Both the position numbers and the translations under genes were made by a program. The notes below the pieces were generated by a model. That model saw only the letters and a program-made list of their open reading frames with translations. It was not told the DNA's origin and did not search any database. This document shows positions 1 to 11,352 of a DNA stretch of 38,154 nt, piece by piece. The number at the start of each line of letters is the position of its first letter. Positions within the stretch are counted from its first letter, which is position 1. The stretch comes from Cudoniella acicularis (lineage: Eukaryota; Ascomycota; Leotiomycetes; Helotiales; Helotiaceae). The DNA lies in the NCBI GenBank assembly GCA_013054445.1, contig JAAMPI010000429.1, forward strand, positions 1 through 38,154. The letters run 5' to 3'.

Positions 1-764
1 CCCTAAGCCCGACCCCGATACCGATACCCGTTCCATTGCCGACTCAATCCCGATTCAAGACACCTATAACCCGCCCGAACTCAACGAACGGCCCGGGACA
101 AGCCTCGCTCCCAAAAAAAAAAAAAAAAAACCAACATGAATCAATCTCCAAGCGCCGAGACAGCGCCAACACCAATACCAACCTAACACCAGCCATTTTC
201 AAGCCCGCGCCGTTGAAATTAAAACAAAAGAAAGGAGGCTAAGACACCGCATCACGCCAAAGACAAAGACAAAGCTAATACTGAGACCGACTCACGCACT
301 TGAACGGCCGAACGGCCGAACGGGAAGAACGGGATGAACCTTATCCGCACCACCATTCACCAACCCATAGCACATCACAACACAAAGTCAAAAAGTCGAG
401 AATAAAATACTAATCTAAATTTTTGAATTAAAGATTTTGTCCACGTGTGCGATTACGTATGTATGTATATATCTAAGTATCCATCCGTCACTTCCACCAC
501 CCTATTCTCTTTCCCATCCCCCCATTACATTGCATCCACGCTTCCACCCATCCAATCAATCCTCCAAAAGACAATAAACAATTATACGTACAAAATTATC
601 CCCATCATATGCCTCCTATAATATGTGTTATCGCAACAACATCACGCACGCATTCGTAAAAATCGCTGAGACACCAATCTATACCCATCCTTCCACACGC
701 CGAGCTAAAACCCAAAAATAAAATATGTATCGTGCCTGAGGGCGGCAGAGAGGGTGTGCAGAGT
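1..764. other. Non-coding, 3' flank of the GT2 gene
   Basis: I see no supportable gene here. The stretch contains short low-complexity runs: a 20-base A run near 111-130 and a small tandem of an 8-base ACGGCCGA-like unit at about 303-320. A short open frame at 36-242 has biased, repetitive composition and no family resemblance, so it is not called. The GT2 stop codon lies at 765-767, so the right part is probably its 3' UTR. Confidence 0.5.
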
Positions 765-3700
765 TTACACGAGACCCAGAAGGAACGGAAGGAGCGCGTG
801 GCAGCCAATTTGATTTGCGAGGGGGACGATGGCTGTGAAATCCGTGATGGTGTAGCCGCGGGGGGCGTAGGTGCCTAGGTAGATCATGCCTGTTGAGAGA
901 AGTGTCAGCATCGTGCAATGAAGAGCGGGGAAGAAAAAGGAGAAGGAAGACATACCAGCAGTAACCGGCAGAATAACCAAGTACATGTACTTGAAATCCC
1001 TGAAGATCTTATCCAAACCAATCCTGAACCCGCTAGCCTCAAGTTCCTTGGCCGTAGCTGTCCACTCCATCTTAATGCTGAAGAAATGGCAGAAGATAGC
1101 CGTGGTAAGATGGAGGGAAATGCCGCCAAAGAACAAAACGAACATCGGTGTCCATTTCGCAGTTTCGACAACAGACCAGAAGAAAATCTTTTGGCCGAGG
1201 CGGTGACGTAACATAGCGAATGCGAGTGGAGATAGAATGTTAAAGATAACAGCCATACCAACGAAAATTTTCCAGGAGGTGAGGTAGAATTGATCGAGGT
1301 TGTCGTTGAACCAACCCACCATGATGTAGTTGGCCAGGGTAAGAGGAATAGCACTAGCGATGGCGTAGTCTGTGATGTCAGCTTCGAAGATAAAATTTGA
1401 CAAAAGACAAAACTTACAGGTCCCGATGTAAGCCAAGATAACCATCTTTGAGCTAACCTTGATGTTGCTGCCAAGGAAGCGCCAGAACAATGGGGTGAAT
1501 GGTCCTTTCCACCATTTGTATAATGGGTTGAAGACAAGCTCATTACATCCGTAAGCATATCTAATAAGTATTAGCACAAGTTAATGCAAGTCGAAGGGTA
1601 AGGATTACTTTTCCCATCGTGCAAGTTCATCGTAGACTGTCAGCGAGACACCTTCCTTAAACCCTCCATTGTGATAGGTTGCGAGTCGAACAATAAAGCC
1701 GCTCATCTGAAGTCGCAAACTCATATCAAAATCCTCGGAGACATGATCTGAGGGTCATAATTAGTACTGCGTTAAAACGCGGAAACAATCAACATACCAT
1801 CGGACCAAAACTTGGTCTTTCCATCCACCTTGTACGAGACATCTTGAATAGCTTTCCACCGAAGAAAGGCATTGTGGCCGACGAACTGAAGAAGTTAGTT
1901 TGTAAATTTGACAAGCGATGAAGTAACATACAGGAGCACAATCACCATTTCCAACAGCGAATTGAATGGACATATAAATAAGGTTAGTGAAGTACGTGAC
2001 TGGCAAGGTTAGCATGCAGAATGGTGTGGTACATTGGGCAACATACTGCCGTTCTCAAAAACGTTGTGAGCCACTTGCATAACACCTGATGCATGCTGCA
2101 AGATGGCGACTTCCGGACTTTCATGCATCTCCAATGCGCCAAGCAACAAAGAATCTTCAGGCTGGAGCCAATTAATTAGCCTTGCATCTTGATATTCAGA
2201 CGTCAGACTTACGACTCGAGTATCACTGTCGATGATTAGAATAATTTCGCCAATTCGCACATTACCCCCAGCCAATGTTTGACCCTCATCTTGCTCGATA
2301 CATGTCGCTAAAGCCTGCTTGTAAAGAGCTTCTTCTTCGTCGATTGTGAGATCTCCCTCTTCTCGCTCGGTTTCGGCACAAAAATTACCAATCAGTCTCA
2401 ACAATTCGTCCTCTACCCGAATTGAAAAATCGAGACAATAATTCATGTTGGATGCCTTTTTGAATTGACCTTGTCGGATGAAGCCATTCGGGTTATCTGT
2501 AACTTTTTTGCCTTGGTACCACTTCTTCTTCGAATAGGTATGCTTCGGCCGGGAACAGTATCCAATATTGTTAAGCTCGTAATACATTCTGCGGGCACTG
2601 ATTTGGCAGTCAATATAGGCGAAATTGACCAGAAGAATTTCAGACTTACTCAGCAAGCTCAGGATCCACAACTTGCATACCATCCTCGTTGACATAAATG
2701 GAGGCAGTTCCACCCTGGGATTCGTAGTATTTGATCGCTTTCAACAGACTCTCCACAGTGGGCATGATGACACTAATTCCAGGTTAGCCCTCAATAGGAG
2801 TTTTCTGTACAAGAACTAACCCTTTCAACCCCTCCTTGTAAACCGGCATCTGAATTGTGATATGGGGTAATTCCAGATTTGGGTATCGTGCTCGTTTTGG
2901 TGCTTTCGCTAGAAAGATTCAGCAATTGACTTAAAGTCAGAAGGACTTCATACCCGAATAGAATCGCGAATTTGAACGAACGTAGGTCAAGGGACCAAAC
3001 AATTGAAACAAACTCCCAGCAATGACAACCATGAAGAACTGTTGGGCATTAGCATATATCTTGTCACAAGATCAACCGACTCACCAATGAGAAGCAAGCA
3101 AAGACAGGAATTACTGCAACCTAGAATTTGTTAGCCAGCAACCTTTCCCTTCGGGTGTACAGGTTAGCCATACTAATGCAAATCTGATCATTCCCTTATC
3201 CCATTGGTATTCTGTAATGAGCTATCCAAGCTTGTCAGAATCAAGTACGAACAATGCAGTGACTTGTTTACTTACTCTAGCAACGCACAACATCTCAACA
3301 AAAACAACCAAAGTCATAGCAAAGCCCACCACGCAGGCATGGAGAAGAAGGAACGGGCGGGGTGGAGGGGCGGCCAGTTCAGCGTCAGGATCAACGTATT
3401 CTTCCTGATTTTCTTCTCGCTCAATGGCCGCCTGCACAATATTCATCTTTTCCGAAAATTCGGGATTCGATTCTACCGCTGAAGGTGTCTGTGCTTGTGG
3501 CGGTGACATTGAAATATATGGCGATCCAGCGGTCATGGTGCCAATGTGAGATCCCCAAATCTTGACAATTGTTAGTATTTAGTAGTTTAATTAAGAACGA
3601 GATATTTACCAATCCAACCAGGATACCCTCCACATCTGCCCCATGGGTCAATATCCCTTCCACAGAATCATTCCATACCAAGACAGCTCTTTCCTCCCGC

Positions 3701-4251
3701 AGTATGCAAATGTATGATCTTTTGGATACTTGAGAATTTCCAGATACTATCTCGGCAAGATTTTGAGCAATGACAATCTTGACTCCTCTTGGCTGAACTT
3801 GTATCTCGTTCTGGAAAGGACTGATCTGATCTATCAAGGCGGCGGTGATTTCAGACGACATGGTGAAGGCAACTTTGCATCCAAGAGTTTGGAGAACTTG
3901 AGAGAACTCTGGATTGGGATTCGCTGGTTCCGCAAGATATGATCCATCTGGTAATCGAAGAGCGACTCCGACCCAAGAGTCACCAGGGGTATCAAAGTCG
4001 TCATCGTGAGCAACAAGCCACTTCGCCGAGACACATCTTCGATGCAAGTACTTGACCACCTATATATAAACATATATTAGCTCAATTGAAGCTTCAAACT
4101 TGTACCACAAGTCGCTGGAGGTATGTACCAGTGCGTAACGGTCGCGGCTGCTGGTTGAGTTTGTGCTCAAGATACTCTCCGGTCGATCCATCATTGGTGG
4201 GCGAACAGGGACCGAGCTTGTTGTTGGTCGGGAGTCGGAGGGGGTGGACAT
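765..4251 (-). CDS. Family 2 glycosyltransferase, polysaccharide (chitin/cellulose synthase-like) synthase
   Basis: The protein probably polymerises a wall or surface polysaccharide from a nucleotide sugar at the plasma membrane; the product cannot be told from sequence. I model 16 exons: 4251-4129, 4059-3610, 3560-3276, 3221-3174, 3120-3085, 3038-2954, 2908-2821, 2772-2650, 2597-2213, 2161-2047, 1999-1932, 1885-1798, 1747-1609, 1560-1418, 1369-956 and 889-765. They join in phase to 904 residues. The GT2 signature residues are DSD at 536-538, VGHNAFLRW in exon 12, SEDFDM at 635-640 and the RWEK block at 675-678, which stands for the QxxRW motif with Glu in place of Gln. Hydrophobic segments precede the catalytic domain (exons 3-6) and several follow it. 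Several introns are multiples of three and read through open. The first intron (4060-4128, GTACAT donor) is the least certain. It is divergent from the GH16 gene. Confidence 0.88.
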
Positions 4252-6558
4252 GGTGCTAACAATTGATCAAGCGTGAACTTGGATCAGTATATCAATGGTT
4301 GTTGGCTATGTTACTCGATGCGAGCCTCAAGGAAAGAATGAGGATGGAGAGAAAAACAAAGAGCTCATCCTGTGGAGCTTGATAGTGTTTGGTCTGCCAG
4401 CACAGAGATGAAACAAGAATTGAGGCTCCTGCCAATACTTCAGACTTGTCGAGGCTCACCCTCACCTCAGCTGAACGATAAAGCGGGATGGAGGAAAAGT
4501 CCGAGGCAGTCAATGCTGTCCCGAAAACGTTGATGGAAAAGAAATTTGAGACCAAGTCCGTCGGGGCCCACAGGCAAATGCGTTGGTGGCTCAAAGACAC
4601 AAACGCTTCCCGGCCACCACATCTGCAGAAAGCTGCGAAGGTGGGGACTTTGTTGACGCCAGGACCTGCGGCATGGGGTTTGGCGTGGGTCTGCCAGCTC
4701 AGAGAGGAAGTGTGGTATCTGGAAGCAGCGGTGCAGCACATCATCTTGAGACGAGAATAGCATCAATACAACAGGCAATAGCCTTATCTCTGGGGCTCCG
4801 GAGCGAGTGGCCCTGATAGAGTAGCAGAATTGAGAAGTGCAGAACCAAGATTCAAGGGATATTTCGCTATCTGTGGGCGCCAGAATGCCAGCTTGGCGGC
4901 TTGCCACATGGACTTTCAGCCTTCGCCCCGTCGTTCACCGCAAGATTTGAAGCTTTGACAACACTTGTGGGCAGATTTTGGCCACGGCAACGAGGGCCGC
5001 CGAATTTGTATCGCTGTAACACGGGACGGCCGAATCCAGTGGGAAGTAATTTAACAAGCTGCTGCAGTTGTTCCGTAAAGGGGATCGTCTTCTGTTCGCG
5101 GCTGGCTGGTGACCTGCTGGCAAGGGACCGTCGTCACCATCCGAACATGAGCATCTGGCGGAGTTGCAGTGCCATGGCGATCCATGCTGAGCACTGAAGC
5201 TCTCTGCATGGGAACAAGGAAGCGGTGGAAACACGGTGCCACGGCGAGGGCATTGAGCATAGATGGGTCTTGAAAAGACAAGGAGACGCTCGATTATCGA
5301 CCAGCTGCCGGGGGGGGGGCATGCGGTGCTTCGCGCGAGCACATCATGGCAGGGGAGCACAAAGCTGCAGGAATGAGGGCAGTCTGGGCGGCGAACAGGG
5401 GAGAGAAGAAGTTGATATCGAATGCGAGAAGGAGATGGATTAGTGAGCCTTGAACATGCTGAGATCAGGAGATTCATCGATGGCGGAGCTGATGAACCGT
5501 GAACCTTGAAGCTGGTGAAGTGTTTGCGTGTGTTTCGTTTGGAATTGACGAAAGTTGACGAAGTTTGATGTTCCTCAGGCCAAGGCGCCAAACAAGGTAC
5601 CAAGGCATCTTCAACGCTTCAACGCTTCATCGCTTCATCGCTTCATAGCGCCCGTCTCACGTGCATCCTCCTCTGCAGGCTGACCTCAGCTAAAACCTAG
5701 CTTCCGTCAAAAACAACATCCAATGTTCTCGTCTTAGTAGTAGTAGTAATATCTACCACTTTACAACAACAACGGTGAGGTTTGTTTTTCCCAACACCTT
5801 CAAGCTCTGCCACTGCCCGCCCTCCTTCTTCTCGGCGTGCCAAGCACAATCTGCGTGTCATTTCTGACTGCAGTGCAATCTGCATCAGTGCACCGCTGCG
5901 CCTGCCACCACCAGGCACCTCGTTCTCTCCGTTATCTCTGCGCTAAAACGATGCCCCGATGCGCCGATGCCCCCCCTTTGAAACAGGAGGGATTATTTCT
6001 CGTATCGGCAGGTTGAAGACCAGCTTCGGCGTCTTTGTGCGACTTGGTCATCTCTGCTCTGCGTTGTGTTGCAGAGCGACGNCAGCTGCAGTGCAACTAT
6101 CGCCTGTCCGGGGCCAGCGCGAGCCGCTGCCTCCGAGCAAAGTCGCTTCTAGTTTTCTCCCATGTTAAAGTCCAAGTCCTTCTCATCGAAATATTCTGGA
6201 CAGGCATACGCGAAGCTAACCGTGCCGATGAGCACAGGGGTCCCAGGTCCAAAGCCCCTTTCGTCCCGAAGCTCAAGGGGGCCAATGCATCTACCAGGTA
6301 CACTGCAGCAGTCCCTGTCCAAATTCAAAAATATTGTCCAGCTCTGAGATAGCCTCACAATTCCATGTGATAGGCGTCTTTCATCGAGGCGTAGCATCAT
6401 TGTATCGCGGATTCTAGCAAATTCTAAAGACTTGCTTCTGTCGTGACGACTTGCAGAAGAGCAAGCGTGTATCCAACTTCAAAGGAGCTGCTCAGCTGCA
6501 GGCCTGTTTCTCGGTTTGACAGCTCAATCAATTGTTTTGTCCCTTCCAAAATATCGAG
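4252..6558. promoter_or_regulatory. 2.3 kb divergent intergenic region between the GT2 and GH16 genes
   Basis: Both flanking genes start outward from this region, so it must hold both promoters. Open frames of up to 222 codons exist on both strands (for example 4935-5603, minus), but they overlap each other, look like no family and have no splice context. I treat them as chance. Local features are a G9 run near 5290, an 8-base CGCTTCAA/T tandem of about five units at 5609-5648, a (TAG)5 run near 5735-5750 and one undetermined base at 6082. I cannot place a TATA box with confidence. Confidence 0.5.
5609..5648. repeat. Short tandem repeat, 8-bp CGCTTCAA/CGCTTCAT unit
   Basis: Two CTTCAACG units are followed by two CTTCATCG units and a partial one, head to tail, inside the GT2/GH16 intergenic region. 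This is a plain microsatellite-like array, and no role can be read from it. Confidence 0.75.
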
Positions 6559-8376
6559 ATGTCACTTTACAGTAGCTCGTTGCTCGTTGCGGAGACACCT
6601 CCTCATCGATTTTCGCAGAGCGGCGCAGACACCCCAAACTCAGGTAAATTAACATCCATTGACTTCGAATCCCCTCTGATGATGGTTTAGAACCACGAGG
6701 ACCCAGACAACGCCGTTTCAAAAGTGCGAGGTTAATTGGAGAGTACGTGTGATCTCATCCGCAACCTGCCATCTCTAACAGAACTGGTAAAGGTACGAAA
6801 AACCATGGGTTGAGGAGTGGAAGCAAGGCCCGACGGGCAAGAAAAAGAGAATCTCTGGCTACTGTTGGGATGCTATCATTTTTTGGGGCAGCATCGTTCT
6901 TGGCTTCGCTCTAGGTGGCCTGATGTGCTACTTGGGTTACAAATCAGTTTCGAATTTCGATGTACGATTTTCCATTTCCTCGACCTCTCAATTGCTAATT
7001 TGAACTCAGTATTGTCTAGTCTTTGAAGACGAATTTGCTAATATCAACCCTGATATTTGGGGTTACGAAATTCAGCGAGGTGGATTTGGGTAAGATCTAG
7101 ATTGGCTGACCCAAAGTCCACGATCCTCGTAAGTTAACATTTGATTAGGACTGGTTCCTTTGAATGGACGACAAATGATCCCAAGAACGCCTTTGTCGAT
7201 GCCGAGGGATTGCATATTGTGCCCACCATCACCACCGAGTCAACCGACATCACGCCTGCACAGCTCTTGAACGGTTATACCTTGAATTTGACAACACTCG
7301 GAACCTGTACTTCCCCAGATCCTTTCGGATCCTGCTCCATTTACAGCAACATCACGTCGGGCGCCATCGTCAACCCAGTACGGAGTGCCCGGTTGACCAC
7401 CCAGGGCAAGAAGACACTCAAATATGGCAGAGTTGAGGTTATTGCAAAGATGCCTCAAGGCGATTGGCTTTGGCCCGCGATATGGTATGTTGTCATACTT
7501 CTGATGGCATGTACCAAAAGCTCACACTTACAGGATGATGCCTGAATCATCTGTGTACGGAACATGGCCCCAAAGCGGAGAGATTGACATTGTTGAAAGC
7601 AAAGGCAACGATGGAGCCGACTATGACGGTGGTCGGGATACCGTTATATCGGCTCTGGTAAGTAATCCAACACCAACACCTGCACATATCGCTGACGTGA
7701 TTCCAGCATTGGGGCCCTGTACCCCAAGTCGATGCGTTTTACAAGACCGATGGGAAACACGCGATTCGTCGAACTGACTATAGCGAACAATACAACACCT
7801 ATGGTCTTGAGTGGAGCGAAAAGTACATTTTCACATACCTCAACAGTCGTCTTCTTGTAAGTCGGCGATTCCTCGGTGTCCTTCCTATTTAGTAGATCTC
7901 TGTCTGACTTGCATATCCTAACAGCAAGTCTTCTTCCTCACATTCCAGAGCCAAGGTTTTAGCAACATGTGGGAGCGTGGGGGCTTTAGCCAAGATATTA
8001 TCAATAATAGCGCGCTACACGATCCCTGGAGTCAAACGGGCAGAGCTAACACGCCATTCGATGAGGATTTCTTCCTCATCATGAACGTGGCAGTCGGGTC
8101 AACGAACGGATATTTCCCGTGAGTTCCAATTCCTAACCCAAATCCGATGAATAAAAGCCCCAGAAACCATTGATTGCGGTCGCTAAAAATATACATCTTA
8201 GGGACAAGGTTGGCAACAAACCCTGGGGTGATGCGAGTTTGACCGCCCCGGCGGAATTCTGGAACGCATCTTCTCAGTGGCTACCTACTTGGGGGAATGG
8301 CACAGCCAGAGGCCTTACCGTGAAGAGCGTGAAAATGTGGAGCCAAGGAGCGTGCGGATCTCCAGCTGCTAACTAG
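6559..8376 (+). CDS. Glycoside hydrolase family 16 endo-1,3(4)-beta-glucanase, membrane-anchored
   Basis: The protein likely cleaves beta-1,3 or mixed-linkage glucans at the cell surface. Nine exons (6559-6643, 6691-6742, 6793-6961, 7010-7089, 7149-7484, 7534-7657, 7707-7856, 7925-8118, 8202-8376) join in phase to 454 residues. A charged N-terminus with the EYEKPW motif (residues 46-51) precedes one membrane segment at about 72-95, suggesting a type II anchor. The GH16 fold follows, with the catalytic signature GEIDIVE: nucleophile E257, D259 and acid/base E262, in the bulge-containing ExDxxE form typical of laminarinases. A downstream HWGP motif and a Trp-rich C-terminus ending in GACGSPAAN fit the family. 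The start is the first ATG that keeps the EYEKPW exon in frame. It stands head-to-head with the GT2 synthase. Confidence 0.92.
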
Positions 8377-9546
8377 TGAGTTGGGGCTGAAGAGTGGGCC
8401 AATAATAAATAATTGGGTCCACTGAACTGATCCCGTAGGTTAAGGGAGATAAGCTTAGACGGACGTCTAAGGCCGAGTCGCAGAATTGACTCACTGGAGT
8501 CTGGATTGGAGTTCGTATAGGGCCGGGTATGCATACATATATACATGCAAACATGTGGATAATAGTTATTTTCTTCTTTTCCTTCCAAGTTTTGTCAACA
8601 TTTCCAACATAGACTAATTGAATACACTTCAAAGAAACACTGCCATAACCACAAGTTTGGCGTTCGCATTTATTGTCTACAGTCAACAAACTGAATTCAG
8701 CGGCCAAAAGACAAGCCTAAACGCATCGGATTCTCGGAAAAAGCCAAATGTTGTACAACTCAAACAATGCGCCACTTACATACATATCCATGACCACCAA
8801 CAAGAAACGCCACACCCGAAACGGTGTTTCTCCCTGTCCACTCAGCCAGCCAAGACTTCAGATCTCAAAGTCGGTGAGTGAGCGCGACTATTGGAATTTG
8901 GCAACGACCACCAAACCAGTTGCCGGTAAAGCTTCCGACTTGGCTCGGTTAGGTAAGGATATTTATTATAGCTTTGACTTTGGATTTAGTGTGGTGTTGA
9001 TAGTTGGGATTTTTATTATTATTTGGGTGGGGAGGTACGGTAGGTGGTTGGCACGAGTCACGACTCGCACACGGCACAGCGACGGCCAGCCAGCCAAGCC
9101 AAACTGCCAAACAAACGTTGGTTCCTGAACGCCAAATTTGCCAACAAAACGTCAGCGTTAACGCCAGCACGAACGCCCGTCTGAGTTCCAAGACAGGAGT
9201 TTTTCTCCAACGTACGCATGGAATTTAAGACCTGGGGAGATAAGACAGAAAGCAAGACAATGAACAGCCAAACCGAAGAAAAAGAAACCCCCACGCAGCA
9301 AGCAGCCTCTTTTCTGCGTGTCTTGTCTCTCCTTTCCTGCTCGATTTCGCGCGCGCATTCGCATTTGGCGTTGGCGCGGAAAGACGAGACGAAACGAGAC
9401 GAGGCAATAAAACGGGCGGCCAACGCGCTTTGTCTTGGAGAATTGGTCAATTGGGGCGGGGGTTTTTTTTTTTGCTTGTCTTAGAACTCGGAACTTATTA
9501 TTTAGGCAGAGCGCGTGTCTTAAATATTATGCATATGTCTCAGGCG

Positions 9547-9575
9547 TCGGTCGGTCGGTCGGTCGGGCGGGCGGC
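9547..9575. repeat. GTCG/GGGC simple tandem repeat
   Basis: Four to five head-to-tail GTCG units grade into GGGC units within the GH16-WSC intergenic region. This is a simple sequence repeat with no inferred function. Confidence 0.75.
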
Positions 9576-10997
9576 GTGCGGGCTAGGTTTGGCGGGCTTT
9601 TCTGAGCGAGAAATAAGAAAAGACTGACTGGAACAAGATAGGGAAAGACAGAATAATAAAATAAAATATGAGAGGTTCCCCGGACGGTAGGGTTCGGTTC
9701 GGTTCGGTTAGTAGGTACGTGTTGAACTGAGAAGGCCGATGAATGGATTTGGCTTGTTTGCTTGTTCCTCGTATTTATGTAGTGTAAGCTTGAAGATTCA
9801 AGATACCTATCCACCGGTTAGATATCGCAAGTCGCAAGTCGCATTCCAGATCCCTCTCTAGAGTCTAGCTCCCTTGCCTCACTAACCGAACCTGGAATTC
9901 CCGCATCAAACTCTCAGCCGCCTCGCAATCAACCCCCCGTCACCCTAAGGTTCTCACTCACCTTTGCTCAGGGGGTAAGGAGGTGACACTCCGGACCCGC
10001 ACTATTCGATAGGCGAGTTGTCAGCCAACCCGCAAGCTCCGATGGCCTTTCGAGGCCGGGGACACGAATGGGTTTCCAAACAATTCCGCTTTCGAGCGTC
10101 ATAGCGGGGCCTGAAATTCCTTTTCTCTCCCCATGGATTTATTTAATCGAGGTGAGATTGAAGTATGGAAAATCGGAGAAGTCCAAGCGCGCGCTCCACT
10201 TTCCATTCTGAAGTTGATTGATTGAAGGGAGTGCGGGACGACGTAAGGAAGGGAGGCTTGGTATTGCACAAATATTACGTGGTACGATACGGGAGAGTTC
10301 TAGGGGGTTTGCTTCTGNNCNCAGCTCGCAGGTTTTCGCGCTTTTGGGCCAGGAATCATTTACACACAACAGTCGGGCAGGACAGACAGGGTAGGAAGAA
10401 GCGCGACGCCAAGATAAGGGTAAGGGTGTGATGCTCAGGAGGGATTCCGAGGTAAACGTTGCGGTTCGAGGGGCAACCCAACGTCGTATCTTCGACCCCA
10501 ACTTACATGCGAATGTACATGGACAGGATAGGATATGCACATTGACGGAGCTATAAACGCTCGCTTGCTCGGGAACCGCCATTTAAATGCTCAGATAGAA
10601 AAGTGTCAGGGACATGGGGTCTTGTACAACTCTTCTTTCTCCGCTTCACGGACTACAGGCAGCAGATACGCAGACACGCAGACACGCAGCCTCCAATTGA
10701 AATTCTCCGATCGCGATCTAACGCTCAACAGAGCTTGGGATGAGGTTGGGACGAGGGTGGTATGCGTTGGCCTCATTGCTGAGGCTGCACAGTGCCAATA
10801 TTGCAATTTGTTTGCATGCGGCCCTGCATGGGAACCGCAGAAAAAAAATGTGTGATAAGTGGGATGAAAGAGGAGCCCCAGCTCCGTTTTGGCCTCCCAA
10901 GCTTCCAAGATCGATGGTAATCTTACGATGCCCACAGACCTTGACTAGGCAGCTTGCAATGATTTTCGCATGGAGTCGTGTGTATTCTTAGCCTCAA

Positions 10998-11027
10998 CCT
11001 GTCAGCCATGAACCTGTCAGCCATGAA
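10998..11027. repeat. 15-bp perfect tandem duplication
   Basis: The unit CCTGTCAGCCATGAA occurs twice in direct succession about 330 bp upstream of the WSC-protein start. It could be a duplicated regulatory site or a replication slip; nothing distinguishes these. Confidence 0.7.
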
Positions 11028-11352
11028 CTGATCTCTGCCGGCCCACGGGCGGCATATCGCTCACGGTGCTCTCAAGGAGGAAAAATGGAATTTCCACAGG
11101 CTTCACTAACAATTGAGTTGCCCACCTGTAACCCTGTCTCTCCCCCTAAACCCCTCAGCCTCAGCGGGAGACCCCGTATTGGGGATCGGACGATGAGTTG
11201 GAAACCACGTGAAGCGGGGGCCTTGTGTGTTGTGCTATCCGCACTGAAAAGGGGTCCTCGATAACATAGCAATTCTCCCCTTCGTAGAGAGGCTTCATTC
11301 TCTCCAGACACTCTTTTTGTCCCCCTCACCGTCAGTGTTGTCCAGCGGCATC

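Larger units (their letters stand above)
8377..11352. other. 3 kb intergenic region, no supportable gene
   Basis: This separates the GH16 stop from the WSC-protein start. Many short overlapping open frames on both strands have skewed composition and no recognisable domain. The visible structure is simple sequence: (GTCG)n merging into (GGGC)n at about 9547-9575, a (GGTTC)n run at about 9690-9709, an 8-base ACGCAGAC tandem near 10667-10690, and a 15-base CCTGTCAGCCATGAA duplication at about 10998-11027. Undetermined bases lie at 10318-10319 and 10321. Its right end presumably carries the WSC-gene promoter. Confidence 0.5.

Noticed and set aside
1..6. CCCTAA at the very start, possible telomere
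   Set aside because: Only one copy is present and the next bases are unrelated; a telomere would show a long array.
905..1558. 217-codon minus-strand frame overlapping the GT2 3' exons
   Set aside because: It is the out-of-frame shadow of real GT2 exons 14-16, which carry the recognisable helices and splice sites.
4935..5603. 222-codon minus-strand open frame as a gene
   Set aside because: Its composition is biased, it overlaps several other open frames, it has no family resemblance, and it lies in a divergent promoter region.
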